From JAZDCZ01 sp046757925 (GTDB lineage: Bacteria; Gemmatimonadota; Gemmatimonadetes; Gemmatimonadales; GWC2-71-9), in assembly GCA_046757925.1 (NCBI GenBank), contig JBHHZE010000006.1, positions 1-64,000 on the forward strand: a stretch of 64,000 bases of DNA. Reading direction: 5' to 3'. This document shows, in pieces, positions 50,276 to 59,141 of the stretch. Under the pieces are notes generated by a model that did no database searches, was not told the DNA's origin, and saw only the letters and a program-made list of their open reading frames with translations. Positions within the stretch are counted from its first letter, which is position 1. Each line of letters begins with the position of its first letter. The position numbers were made by a program, and so were the translations under genes.

Positions 50276-50291
50276 CGTGAAATTTTTCACG
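50276..50291. promoter_or_regulatory. CRP/FNR-like operator in the nuo leader
   Basis: A perfect 7-base inverted repeat CGTGAAA / TTTCACG around TT. It fits the GTGA-N6-TCAC core of CRP/FNR-superfamily sites. It lies just after the predicted start of transcription, where a bound dimer would repress. It also covers the alternative GTG start at 50277, which favours ATG 50307. Confidence 0.5.
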
Positions 50292-50306
50292 AGCCCATCG
50301 ATCAGA

Positions 50307-50663
50307 ATGTTGCGAGAGTATACTCCCTTAGTACTCCTCATGGGTTTTGTGGCAGCCAACACAGCTGGCATGCTGGTTTTTTCCCATCTGGTTTCGCCGC
50401 AGAGGCCGACGTCGGTGAAGAGTATGCCCTATGAGTCGGGCGTGACGCCGCTGGGAGGCACGCGCGACCGTTTTAGCGTCAAGTTCTATCTTGTCGCTAT
50501 GCTATTCATAGTATTCGATTTAGAAACGGTCTTCATGATCCCATGGGGCGTCGCGTTCCGGCAACTCGGCATACTCGGGTTGGCCGAGATGGTCGTATTC
50601 GTCCTGATCCTGATGGTTGGCTACATCTACGTTTGGAAGAGAGGAGCCTTCCAATGGGATTGA
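50307..50663 (+). CDS. nuoA: NADH-quinone oxidoreductase subunit A
   Basis: 118 residues, three membrane helices. It belongs to the proximal membrane part of complex I near the quinone site. YESGVTP and DRFSVKFYLVAMLFIVFDLE, read as RFSVKFYLVAM and LFIVFDLE, are diagnostic. ATG 50307 is chosen from the homologous start (a membrane helix follows at once); GTG 50277 would add ten residues within an operator-like palindrome. No clear RBS. It overlaps nuoB by 10 bases. Confidence 0.94.
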   Translation: MLREYTPLVLLMGFVAANTAGMLVFSHLVSPQRPTSVKSMPYESGVTPLGGTRDRFSVKFYLVAMLFIVFDLETVFMIPWGVAFRQLGILGLAEMVVFVLILMVGYIYVWKRGAFQWD

Positions 50664-51262
50664 CCGCAGCCGAGACGGGAGTCGTCTCCAAGATATCGCC
50701 CAATTGGCTCACGAGCAGGCTGGACTTTCTCGTGAATTGGGCAAGATCCAACAGTCTATGGCCCATGCCGTTCGGTACGGCATGCTGCGCTATCGAGTTC
50801 ATGGCTACCGCTGCAGCCCGATTCGACCTGGCACGGTTCGGGATGGAACGGATGAGCTTTTCTCCGCGTCAGGCGGACGTTTTGATCTGTGCCGGACGGC
50901 TGCCGTTCAAGCTGGCCCCGATCATCAGGCGGATCTACGATCAGATGCCACAGCCCAAATGGGTGATCTCGATGGGCGCGTGCGCTTCCACGGGAGGCAT
51001 TTTCGACACTTATGCCATGGTCCAAGGAATCGATACGGTGGTTCCAGTGGATGTCTATGTGCCAGGGTGTCCGCCACGGCCGGAGGGCCTGCTGTACGGA
51101 ATCATGCTGCTGCAGAAAAAGGCCCGAGGCGAAACGATGGCCGACAAGGGGATACGTGAAGAGGAAGTGTTGCAGCCGGGCGGAATCCGACTTCCGTCTG
51201 GCCTGGTGGATGAGCTCTCCGAACCATTCGGTAATTCCGTGCATCAGACACGGTCAGCCTAG
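50654..51262 (+). CDS. nuoB: NADH-quinone oxidoreductase subunit B
   Basis: 202 residues. It carries the terminal N2 [4Fe-4S] cluster, ligated by the tandem C44-C45 in GTACCAIEF, C110 in MGACASTGG and C139 in VPGCPPRPE. AGAGGAG upstream sets the ATG at 50654. The 30-residue C-terminal extension beyond the cluster domain is not conserved in E. coli. nuoC follows after 8 bases. Confidence 0.97.
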   Translation: MGLTAAETGVVSKISPNWLTSRLDFLVNWARSNSLWPMPFGTACCAIEFMATAAARFDLARFGMERMSFSPRQADVLICAGRLPFKLAPIIRRIYDQMPQPKWVISMGACASTGGIFDTYAMVQGIDTVVPVDVYVPGCPPRPEGLLYGIMLLQKKARGETMADKGIREEEVLQPGGIRLPSGLVDELSEPFGNSVHQTRSA

Positions 51263-51270
51263 CACAGAGA

Positions 51271-51894
51271 GTGAACCCTTCAGTCGGCGAGCTTCGGGCC
51301 GAATTTGGAGACTGCATCGGCCATAGTTCCGTGGTGTGCGGTGATACCATAGTCTATGTCGGCCGCGATAGAATCAAAGATGTGCTGCGTTGGCTGCGCG
51401 ATACCTCCGACCAGCAATACAACTACCTCGTTGACCTGACCGCGGTCGAGTATCGCGATCCGGAGCGGTCCATCGAACTCGTCTACTTCTTGTATTCACT
51501 CGCACGCAAAGCGCAGCTTTGCGTGAAGGTTCTACTGCCGAAAGACCAGCCCCTCGAGGTGGACTCGATCGTACATCTGTGGCAAGGTGCGAATTGGTTG
51601 GAGCGGGAGGTGTACGACATGTTCGGCATAACGTTCCAGGGCCACCCGGATCTCAGGAGGATTCTGATGTGGGACACCTACGCCGAGGGACATCCCTTAC
51701 GCAAAGATTTCCCTCTGCGTGGGCGCTTCTCACGATCCGAACAAGTCCGCCAGGCATTGAACGCCAACCCAGAGGCGCAATACTCCATGGAAGAACTGTC
51801 GTTGGCGGAAGCGTACAACGATCTGCCGGAGCAAATGCGTGAGCGTTTGGCGCGGGGCGAGCGGGCCGTGATTCCCGACCCAGCAGAAGGATAA
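51271..51894 (+). CDS. nuoC: NADH-quinone oxidoreductase subunit C
   Basis: 207 residues, peripheral-arm subunit that supports NuoD. The segment LEREVYDMFGITFQGHPDLRRIL, read as LEREVYDMFGI and GHPDLRRIL, is the family signature (30 kDa subunit). The gene is separate from nuoD, unlike the fused NuoCD of E. coli. GTG start at 51271 with AGAGA upstream. nuoD begins 4 bases after the stop. Confidence 0.96.
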   Translation: MNPSVGELRAEFGDCIGHSSVVCGDTIVYVGRDRIKDVLRWLRDTSDQQYNYLVDLTAVEYRDPERSIELVYFLYSLARKAQLCVKVLLPKDQPLEVDSIVHLWQGANWLEREVYDMFGITFQGHPDLRRILMWDTYAEGHPLRKDFPLRGRFSRSEQVRQALNANPEAQYSMEELSLAEAYNDLPEQMRERLARGERAVIPDPAEG

Positions 51895-51898
51895 TACG

Positions 51899-53191
51899 AT
51901 GGGCGAGAAACGCACCCTGGAGGTCGGGCTCGGTACATCAGGCATAGATGCGCAGGGTAGGCCGATTAGCGTACCGCTGGGGTTGGCTGGCCAATCGCGT
52001 GGCGACTTGGATGATGGCGGACTCGGCGCGGAGCACCTGCTGCTCAATCTGGGGCCGCAGCATCCCGCAACTCACGGGGTATTGCGCTTGGTCATCGAGC
52101 TCGATGGCGAAGTGGTTCAGCGAATCATTCCTCACATCGGATACCTGCACTCCGGGTTCGAGAAGCTCGGTGAATACCGCCACTACAACCAGATCATTCC
52201 TCTCACCGATCGCACAGATTACCTGGCACCGATGGCAAACAATGTGTGCCTTGCGCTTGGGGCGGAGAAATTGATGGGCATCGAGATCACCGAACGGTGC
52301 AAGGTGTTGAGGGTCATTGCGTGCGAGATGAGCCGCATCATTTCTCACATCGTGTGGCTGGGCACGACGGCGATCGATCTGGGAGCTTTCACTCCGTTCC
52401 TCTGGACGTTCCAACAGCGCGAGTTGATCTACAACCTGCAGGAAGCCTGGACGGGCGCCCGGCTCACGACGAGCATAACGCGGGTCGGGGGCATGATGGC
52501 TGACATCCCCGACGGATTTGAGGATGGGCTGCGGGATTTCTGCAAGAACTTTCCGGGAGTCTTGGACCAGGTCGATCGGCTCTTGACGAAGAACGCCATA
52601 TGGTGCGGTAGGATGCAGGGAATGGGAGTGATGACGCGCGATGAAGCCATCAACTACTCGCTGTCCGGTCCAATGCTTCGGGCCAGCGGGGTTCCGTACG
52701 ACGTACGTAAGGATCGTTCCTACTTGGATTACGAAACTTATGACTTCGACGTACCCGTGGGCGAACACGGCGATGTATACGACAGGTATTTGGTTAGAAT
52801 GGAAGAGATGCGACAGTCTGTACGCATCCTCGAGCAGGCATTGGATCGGTTGCCGGAGGGCCCGATCAATGTGGACGATCCCAGAGTCATCCTTCCGCCG
52901 AAGACATCTGCCATGAATGACATGGAGTCTATGATCTTTCACTTCAAGCAGGTGATGGAAGGCATTCCGGCACCGGTCGGTGAGGCCTACATGGCCGTAG
53001 AGAACGGCAAAGGGGAACTCGGTACGTACTTCGTCTCCGACGGCACCGCAAAGCCCGTACGGTGGCGTATCCGGCCGCCGTCATTCCTCAACCTGGCTGC
53101 GTTACCGAAAATGGGCGAAGGCCACCTGCTGTCGGACGTGATAGCTATCAACGCAAGCGTGGACATCGTTATGGGGGAGATAGATCGGTGA
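51899..53191 (+). CDS. nuoD: NADH-quinone oxidoreductase subunit D
   Basis: 430 residues, 49 kDa-type subunit forming the quinone-binding cavity with NuoB. LNLGPQHPATHGVLRL and HIGYLHSGFEKLGEYR are present, with the histidine of the HPATHG loop near residue 57 at the quinone site. The first 45 residues are an extra variable segment. AGAAGGA precedes the ATG. GTGA overlap with nuoE. Confidence 0.97.
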   Translation: MGEKRTLEVGLGTSGIDAQGRPISVPLGLAGQSRGDLDDGGLGAEHLLLNLGPQHPATHGVLRLVIELDGEVVQRIIPHIGYLHSGFEKLGEYRHYNQIIPLTDRTDYLAPMANNVCLALGAEKLMGIEITERCKVLRVIACEMSRIISHIVWLGTTAIDLGAFTPFLWTFQQRELIYNLQEAWTGARLTTSITRVGGMMADIPDGFEDGLRDFCKNFPGVLDQVDRLLTKNAIWCGRMQGMGVMTRDEAINYSLSGPMLRASGVPYDVRKDRSYLDYETYDFDVPVGEHGDVYDRYLVRMEEMRQSVRILEQALDRLPEGPINVDDPRVILPPKTSAMNDMESMIFHFKQVMEGIPAPVGEAYMAVENGKGELGTYFVSDGTAKPVRWRIRPPSFLNLAALPKMGEGHLLSDVIAINASVDIVMGEIDR

Positions 53192-53685
53192 CCGTGCAGC
53201 ATGACGAGTACAGGCCGGTTTTCGTGGGCGACAGACGCGGCGAACTCGACGAAATACTGAAGCGTTACCCGCAAAAGCGAGGAGCTATGCTGCCGGCGCT
53301 GTGGATGGTGCAGGAGGCCCGAGGATGGGTCTCGGATGAGGCCATATCCGAGGTGGCGCACGTGCTCGATCTCACACCGGCATATGTTAAGGGCGTCGTC
53401 ACCTTCTACACTATGTATCACCAGCATCCTGTTGGCCGACATTTCATTCAGGTTTGTACTACGACGCCCTGCAATATCTGTGGAGCGGAAGACGTCGTAG
53501 ACGCGATGCTGGAACATACCGGATGTGGTGAACTGGGGGCTACGTCGTCGGATGGGAGGTTCACTGTGGTGGAGGTAGAGTGTCTCGGGGCTTGCGGTTT
53601 CGCGACACCGGTGATGATCGATGACGACTTTGTTGAGAATGTGACTGCGGAATCGGTGCCGGGCCTCCTGGCAAAGTACGTATGA
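53188..53685 (+). CDS. nuoE: NADH-quinone oxidoreductase subunit E
   Basis: 165 residues, thioredoxin-like 24 kDa subunit with the N1a [2Fe-2S] cluster. Ligands C90, C95, C132 and C136 show the canonical CxxxxC and CxxxC spacing. The start is GTG in a GTGA overlap with nuoD; an upstream in-frame extension back to 53062 lies inside nuoD and is rejected. Confidence 0.96.
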   Translation: MTVQHDEYRPVFVGDRRGELDEILKRYPQKRGAMLPALWMVQEARGWVSDEAISEVAHVLDLTPAYVKGVVTFYTMYHQHPVGRHFIQVCTTTPCNICGAEDVVDAMLEHTGCGELGATSSDGRFTVVEVECLGACGFATPVMIDDDFVENVTAESVPGLLAKYV

Positions 53686-53707
53686 AGAAGGGTTTGGAGA
53701 ACGACTG

Positions 53708-55015
53708 ATGGGTTATCCACACGAGTCGCACCCGAAAGAGACCGTCGTCTTGAGCGAACATTTCGGCGATCCCGCGATGCGGAGCTATGACGGTTGGGTG
53801 GCGAGCGGTGGTTATGAGGCGCTCGAGCGGGTTCTGGCCATGGAACCGGCAAGCGTGATTGAGGAAGTCAAAGAATCCGGTCTGCGAGGTCGGGGTGGTG
53901 CGGGATTCCCGACGGGTGTCAAATGGTCGTTCATGCCCAAGGAAAAAAAGGGGCCACATTATCTCTGCTGCAACGCTGATGAGTCGGAGCCGGGAACGTT
54001 CAAGGACCGCGAGATCATGCGCTGGACACCGCACGCACTCATTGAGGGATGTGCGATCGCTCAGTACGCGATCCAAGCTGAGATTGGGTACATATACATT
54101 CGGGGGGAGTTTACCGAGCCTCTGGCAATCATGGAGCGCGCAGTAGCCGAAGTGTACGCGAGCGGCGTGTTAGGGCGGGATGTGATGGGTACTGGCAAGC
54201 GCATCGATATGTATATTCACCGCGGGGCTGGGGCGTACATTTGCGGCGAAGAGACAGCCCTGATGAACTCGATCGAGGGTGGGCGCGGCAACCCCCGAAT
54301 CAAGCCGCCGTTTCCCGCAGCGGCCGGTGTGTTTGGCAGGCCTACTACGATCAACAATGTCGAGACGCTGGCGGTGGTACCTCACATTTTCAACCGAGGT
54401 GCCGCATGGTACAACGCGCTGGGATTGTCCAGCCCCAAGAGCAAGGGTACAAAGTTGTTCAGCGTGTGTGGTCATGTGGCGAAGCCCGGCAACTACGAGT
54501 TGGAGTTGGGCTTCCCATTGCAGGATCTGATCATGGACCTGTGTGGTGGGATTCGCAACGGCGGCGAGCTCAAGGCGTGCATACCCGGCGGTTCCTCGGT
54601 ACCGATCCTGAATAAGGAGGAAGTCGAGAGTTGCGTTCTCGATTACGAAGGGTGCCAGGAGGCCGGGACGATGCTTGGGTCCGGCGGGGTGATCGTCTTC
54701 GACGAGACGGCCGATATGGTTTACCAGATCATGCGGCTCGCCCGCTTTTATGCCCATGAGTCGTGCGCACAGTGCACCCAATGCCGTGAGGGTACCGCCT
54801 GGACCACGCGTATTCTCCAAAGGATTCTGGCGGGAGATGGGAGGACGAAAGATCTCGATCTCCTGCTGGACCTTGCGGAACAAATGACCGGTCGCACGAT
54901 CTGCGTGCTGAGTGACTCCTGCGCCGCACCGGTGGTGAGCGGCATCAAGAAGTTCCGTTCGGAGTTCGAAGCGTACATAAAGCCTTCGCTGCACGCAGTT
55001 GCGGCGGCCGTGTGA
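53708..55015 (+). CDS. nuoF: NADH-quinone oxidoreductase subunit F
   Basis: 435 residues, 51 kDa subunit that oxidises NADH through FMN and holds cluster N3. The nucleotide-binding loop GRGGAGFPTGVKW lies near residue 61, CNADESEPGTFKDRE supports FMN, and the N3 ligands are CAQCTQC followed by the Cys of TICVLSD. GGAG precedes the ATG at 53708. Confidence 0.97.
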   Translation: MGYPHESHPKETVVLSEHFGDPAMRSYDGWVASGGYEALERVLAMEPASVIEEVKESGLRGRGGAGFPTGVKWSFMPKEKKGPHYLCCNADESEPGTFKDREIMRWTPHALIEGCAIAQYAIQAEIGYIYIRGEFTEPLAIMERAVAEVYASGVLGRDVMGTGKRIDMYIHRGAGAYICGEETALMNSIEGGRGNPRIKPPFPAAAGVFGRPTTINNVETLAVVPHIFNRGAAWYNALGLSSPKSKGTKLFSVCGHVAKPGNYELELGFPLQDLIMDLCGGIRNGGELKACIPGGSSVPILNKEEVESCVLDYEGCQEAGTMLGSGGVIVFDETADMVYQIMRLARFYAHESCAQCTQCREGTAWTTRILQRILAGDGRTKDLDLLLDLAEQMTGRTICVLSDSCAAPVVSGIKKFRSEFEAYIKPSLHAVAAAV

Positions 55016-55022
55016 GAGCGAG

Positions 55023-56609
55023 ATGAGCGACCGAGATATGGTGACTCTTACTATTGAAGGGGCGGAGGTAACGGTACCGAAGGGCACTACGGTACTCGAG
55101 GCTGCAAAGCAGGCCGGGATAGTGGTGCCTCACTATTGCTATCATCCCGGTCTGCCGGTGGCCGGTGTGTGCAGGATGTGCCTCGTTGAAATCGAAGGGG
55201 TGCCCAAGCTCCAGATTGGCTGCGCCACCACTGTGGCGGATGGTCAGAACGTTCGCGTGTATTCAGACGAGGCAAAGAAAGCGCGACAGAGTGTACTCGA
55301 GTTTCTCCTCATCAACCATCCGCTCGATTGCCCGATCTGCGACCAGGCAGGCGAGTGCGAACTCCAGAACTACGTTTTCGAGGAAGGCCGGGCGCGGACC
55401 AGGTACACGCCGGATTTCCCCAAACGGTTCAATCCAGTGGAAGATTTTGGTGACGACATAATTTACGTTCCCAACCGCTGCATTCTCTGCACCCGTTGCG
55501 TACGATTCATGGAGCACGTCGCCGATGACGGCGTTCTGAACGTGAGTGAGCGGGGAGATCGTGCATTCATTGGGATTCACCCGGGAGAGCGACTCGACCA
55601 CCCGTGGGCGGGTAACGTTGTGGATCTCTGTCCCGTTGGCTCTCTGATTTCCAAAGATTTTCTGCACAAGGCTCGGGCCTGGGACCTGGACAAGACCGCG
55701 AGCATCTGCACCGGGTGTTCACAGGGTTGCAATGTCACGATCGATTCACGTAGCGATGTTGTGGTGAGAATCAGGCCGAGAGTGAATCTGTCCGTCAACG
55801 AGTACTTCATGTGCGATCACGGCCGGTTGGAGTACAAGTGGATGAATCGCGGTGACCGCATCGAGGCCCCACTCGTAGCTCAGGGTGGAGAGTTGGTGGC
55901 CACAGATTGGGATCATGCGTTGGCTGTGGTCGCCGGGATCGTTAGCGGGTCCGGTGGCAAAGCGGCTGTGTTGGCCTCGCCGCGGGTATCGACGGAGATG
56001 TTGTTTCTCGCACGAGAATTGGTGAGCGAATTCCAATTCAAAGGTTCGTACCGAGTCGATCGTGCTACGGAAGAGTTTCCATTGCCAGGCGTAGACAATC
56101 TGGGACTGAGACGGGAGCGGGCCCCGAATGTAATGGGAGCCCGACTGCTGGGGTATGGTGACGACTTCGATGAGGTCGTTGCGAATCTGGACGACGTATC
56201 GCTGGTCATGGTGTTGGACGAGGGATTGAGGGGGGTGAATGGCAAACAACTCGAGGCAGCTGCCAATATCGTCTATTTGGGGACAGTATTACCCGACATC
56301 GCACGAAGCGCGGTGGCGGTGCTGCCGGTAACGAATACGCCTGAGGAGGACGGAACATTCGTCAATCGGGATGGGCGGGTTCAGAGGTATTTTCAGGCCA
56401 AGACAGGGCCGGGAATGGCGAGACCGGGTTGGTGGGTGCTGGGCGAGATTCTCGCGGAGATGGGTCGTGGTGAGCCTCTGTCGGATGCCGCCCAAGCTTT
56501 CGACCTGATACCCGACAAGGTGCCCGCGTTCGCGAAACTGAGCTACGATATCTTGGGATATGGTGGACAACCCGTGGATGCTGCTGAGCTGACGGGAGCA
56601 GCGTCGTGA
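55023..56609 (+). CDS. nuoG: NADH-quinone oxidoreductase subunit G (short form with N7 motif)
   Basis: 528 residues, shorter than E. coli NuoG (about 900). The N-terminal [2Fe-2S] domain (CYHPGL...CRMCLVE), a His-Cys [4Fe-4S] site (HPLDCPICDQAGEC) and a further four-Cys site (CILCTRC...CPVG) are all present. An N7-type motif is complete: C229, C232, C236 and C264, i.e. CxxCxxxCx27C. The molybdopterin-oxidoreductase-like C-terminus is cut short. ATG 55023 is chosen from GAGAGCGAG upstream. nuoH begins in a GTGA overlap. Confidence 0.95.
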   Translation: MSDRDMVTLTIEGAEVTVPKGTTVLEAAKQAGIVVPHYCYHPGLPVAGVCRMCLVEIEGVPKLQIGCATTVADGQNVRVYSDEAKKARQSVLEFLLINHPLDCPICDQAGECELQNYVFEEGRARTRYTPDFPKRFNPVEDFGDDIIYVPNRCILCTRCVRFMEHVADDGVLNVSERGDRAFIGIHPGERLDHPWAGNVVDLCPVGSLISKDFLHKARAWDLDKTASICTGCSQGCNVTIDSRSDVVVRIRPRVNLSVNEYFMCDHGRLEYKWMNRGDRIEAPLVAQGGELVATDWDHALAVVAGIVSGSGGKAAVLASPRVSTEMLFLARELVSEFQFKGSYRVDRATEEFPLPGVDNLGLRRERAPNVMGARLLGYGDDFDEVVANLDDVSLVMVLDEGLRGVNGKQLEAAANIVYLGTVLPDIARSAVAVLPVTNTPEEDGTFVNRDGRVQRYFQAKTGPGMARPGWWVLGEILAEMGRGEPLSDAAQAFDLIPDKVPAFAKLSYDILGYGGQPVDAAELTGAAS

Positions 56610-57823
56610 CGCCGGAAATCAAAGGCTTTCTTCTGTTAGGGGTGATAAAGATCCTGGTAGTGTTCACGGTCTTGAATGTGGGCGTCATGATGGTGATTTG
56701 GCTGGAGCGCCGTCAGAGCGCGTTTCATCAGGATCGACTGGGGCCGAACCGCGTCGGGCCGTTTGGCCTGCTGCAGTCTGTCGCAGACGGCATCAAGAAT
56801 ATGATGAAAGAGGAGACGTACCCGGCCGAAGCGAATCGTACGATGTTCATCCTGGCTCCCACTCTGTCGTTCATCCCGTCGTTGTTGCTGTTTGCCGTAA
56901 TACCGTTTGCTGCACCACTCCCCGTTGCGTTTGACTTTAGCTTGCCGGTGCTGGGCCGGTTCACCTATGACGGCCTGCTACCGATGATGATCGCCGATTT
57001 GTCCATCGGGATACTGTTTATCTTGGCTATTTCCAGCATCAGTGTGTACGGAATTGTCCTGGCAGGGTGGTCATCCAACAGCAAGTACGCGTTCTTGGGT
57101 GGTCTCCGTGCAAGTGCCCAAATGATCAGCTACGAGATAGCACTCGGCTTGAGTGTTATCGCAGTTCTGCTACTTACGGGGAACGTCACGCTGAGTGAGG
57201 TCGTCTCGAAACAGCAGACCGGCTTGTGGTATGTATTCCCCCTGCTCCTGGGGTTCGTGTTTTTCCTGATCTCCGCCTTGGCCGAAACCAATCGGCTGCC
57301 ATTCGATCTGCCGGAGGCGGAGTCTGAGTTGGTGACGGGCTATCACACGGAGTACTCATCGATGAAGTTTTCGATGTTCTTCATTGGCGAGTACGCGGCA
57401 GTCATAACCATGTCGGCTCTTATTGCCACACTGTTCTTCGGTGGATGGGATGTACCGTTTACGAGATGGGACTCGCAGGATCCCACCATCCTGAAGTCGG
57501 TCGTTACTCTGCTCGCGTTCTCCGCGAAAACACTACTGTTCATTTTCGTGTATATCTGGATTCGCTGGACGCTGCCGCGCTTCCGTTTCGATCAACTCAT
57601 GGCGATTGGATGGAAGGGGCTGTTGCCGGTAACGTTGGGCTACTTAATGCTGATTGCCACGGCCGTTCTCGTGTTGGATTCGCTCGGTATACCGGATGGG
57701 CGCTTGTACGGTTTCATTCTCTTTGGCGTAAACATACCGGCTATCTACGTGTTGTTCTGGTTAGGTGACCGTGGGCGATTGATCGAAGGGCAGAAACTCA
57801 GACGACCGGTGGTGAATCGATGA
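56606..57823 (+). CDS. nuoH: NADH-quinone oxidoreductase subunit H
   Basis: 405 residues with about eight or nine membrane helices. It links the arms and lines the quinone tunnel. ERRQSAFHQDRLGPNRVGPFG, read as ERRQSAFHQDR and GPNRVGPFG, and the loop AETNRLPFDLPEAESELV are diagnostic. GTG start in a GTGA overlap with nuoG. ATGA overlap with nuoI. Confidence 0.97.
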   Translation: MTPEIKGFLLLGVIKILVVFTVLNVGVMMVIWLERRQSAFHQDRLGPNRVGPFGLLQSVADGIKNMMKEETYPAEANRTMFILAPTLSFIPSLLLFAVIPFAAPLPVAFDFSLPVLGRFTYDGLLPMMIADLSIGILFILAISSISVYGIVLAGWSSNSKYAFLGGLRASAQMISYEIALGLSVIAVLLLTGNVTLSEVVSKQQTGLWYVFPLLLGFVFFLISALAETNRLPFDLPEAESELVTGYHTEYSSMKFSMFFIGEYAAVITMSALIATLFFGGWDVPFTRWDSQDPTILKSVVTLLAFSAKTLLFIFVYIWIRWTLPRFRFDQLMAIGWKGLLPVTLGYLMLIATAVLVLDSLGIPDGRLYGFILFGVNIPAIYVLFWLGDRGRLIEGQKLRRPVVNR

Positions 57824-58326
57824 GTATTGGAGTCAAAGTCTTGAAGCGCCCGGAGCAGAATGTGAGTTATCTGCGTGCCAGTTTGAAAGGTATGGGACTC
57901 ACGCTGAGTCACCTCGCCCGGAAGAGCGTCACAATGGAGTACCCCGAGGTAAAGCAGACCGACGAATGGACCATCTCGCCACGCTGGCGCGGCACGCACA
58001 GGATGCTCACGGACGAACAGGGGCGGGCCAAATGTGTGGCCTGCGGTCTCTGCCCCCAGATCTGTCCGGCCAATTGTATCAAGTTGGTACCTGGTGAGGA
58101 TGAAGAGGGCAATCGTTATCCCCTCATCTACGAGATCGACGAGTTCCGCTGCGTGTTTTGCGGCTATTGTCAGGAGGTGTGTCCCGAAGAAGCGATTCAT
58201 GTCGGTGTACACTACGAGAACGCGGAGTACCAGAGGGATCGGTTCGTATACGATCTGGAGCGGTTGTGCGCGCAGACTCATCCGGTATCGTCGCTGTGGG
58301 ATCCATCTGATCCAAAGGGCGAGTAG
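57820..58326 (+). CDS. nuoI: NADH-quinone oxidoreductase subunit I
   Basis: 168 residues with two [4Fe-4S] motifs, CVACGLCPQICP and CVFCGYCQEVCP, holding N6a and N6b. An amphipathic N-terminal helix (about 18-35) attaches it to the membrane. Start overlaps nuoH by ATGA; nuoJ follows after 3 bases. Confidence 0.97.
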   Translation: MSIGVKVLKRPEQNVSYLRASLKGMGLTLSHLARKSVTMEYPEVKQTDEWTISPRWRGTHRMLTDEQGRAKCVACGLCPQICPANCIKLVPGEDEEGNRYPLIYEIDEFRCVFCGYCQEVCPEEAIHVGVHYENAEYQRDRFVYDLERLCAQTHPVSSLWDPSDPKGE

Positions 58327-58329
58327 AGC

Positions 58330-58845
58330 GTGACAGGATTCGCTTTCTGGACGTTCTCTGGAGTGGCCATCGCAGCGGCGTTGCTCTGCATTACTCGTAG
58401 GAGCCCGGTCGCGAGCGCACTCTGGTTGGTGCTCACTCTCTTCTCGCTCGCCGGCTTGTTCGTGATTCTCGATGCGCATTTCATTGCCGCGATCCAGGTG
58501 CTGGTGTACGCCGGGGCGATCATGGTCTTGTTCCTGTTCGTCATCATGTTGCTCAACCTTGGCAAGGAGACGGCCAGCGATCTACCGGGTTTGTTGCGGC
58601 ATGGATTGACTATCGGGTTGGGAACGATCCTCGCGGCTGAGCTCTGGGCCGTAACCAAGATCGCGCCGTCGGCCGACCTGACAATTCCGGCGGATGCGCT
58701 GCGGAACCTAACGAAGAATGAAGGTGCGGTCAGCATAATCAGCGGGCCGCTCTTCCAAACCTATCTGATTCCTTTCGAAATAACCTCAGTGCTTCTGCTA
58801 GCCGCAATCGTGGGTGCCGTAGTGCTGGCCAAGAGGAGACTGTAG
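58330..58845 (+). CDS. nuoJ: NADH-quinone oxidoreductase subunit J
   Basis: 171 residues with five membrane helices. HFIAAIQVLVYAGAIMVLFLFVIML, read as HFIAAIQVLVYAGAI and LFLFVIML, is the conserved third helix, which contains the pi-bulge region of the family. GTG start. It ends in a TAGTG overlap with nuoK. Confidence 0.95.
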   Translation: MTGFAFWTFSGVAIAAALLCITRRSPVASALWLVLTLFSLAGLFVILDAHFIAAIQVLVYAGAIMVLFLFVIMLLNLGKETASDLPGLLRHGLTIGLGTILAAELWAVTKIAPSADLTIPADALRNLTKNEGAVSIISGPLFQTYLIPFEITSVLLLAAIVGAVVLAKRRL

Positions 58846-59141
58846 TGTTCCTCGAGGAATCACTTGCCGTATCGGCGATCCTGTTCAGCGTGGGGGTGGT
58901 GGGAGTACTTCTCCGGCGCAACGCGATCATCATGTTCATGTGCATCGAGGTGATGCTGAATGCCGTGAATCTGACATTTGTCGCACTTGCCCAACAACTC
59001 GGCAGAGACGGTCAAGTGATTGTCTTCTTTGTGATGGCGGTGGCGGCGGCGGAAGCCGCCGTGGGACTGGCGATTATAATCGCAGTATACCGCCACAAGC
59101 AAACGCTCGATCTCAACAAAGTGAATATACTCAGCGGATGA
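58845..59141 (+). CDS. nuoK: NADH-quinone oxidoreductase subunit K
   Basis: 98 residues, three membrane helices. The proton-path glutamate in CIEVMLNAVNL and a second in AAAEAAVGLAI are both present. Start is GTG overlapping the nuoJ stop by one base; the stop overlaps the nuoL ATG by four. Confidence 0.96.
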   Translation: MFLEESLAVSAILFSVGVVGVLLRRNAIIMFMCIEVMLNAVNLTFVALAQQLGRDGQVIVFFVMAVAAAEAAVGLAIIIAVYRHKQTLDLNKVNILSG

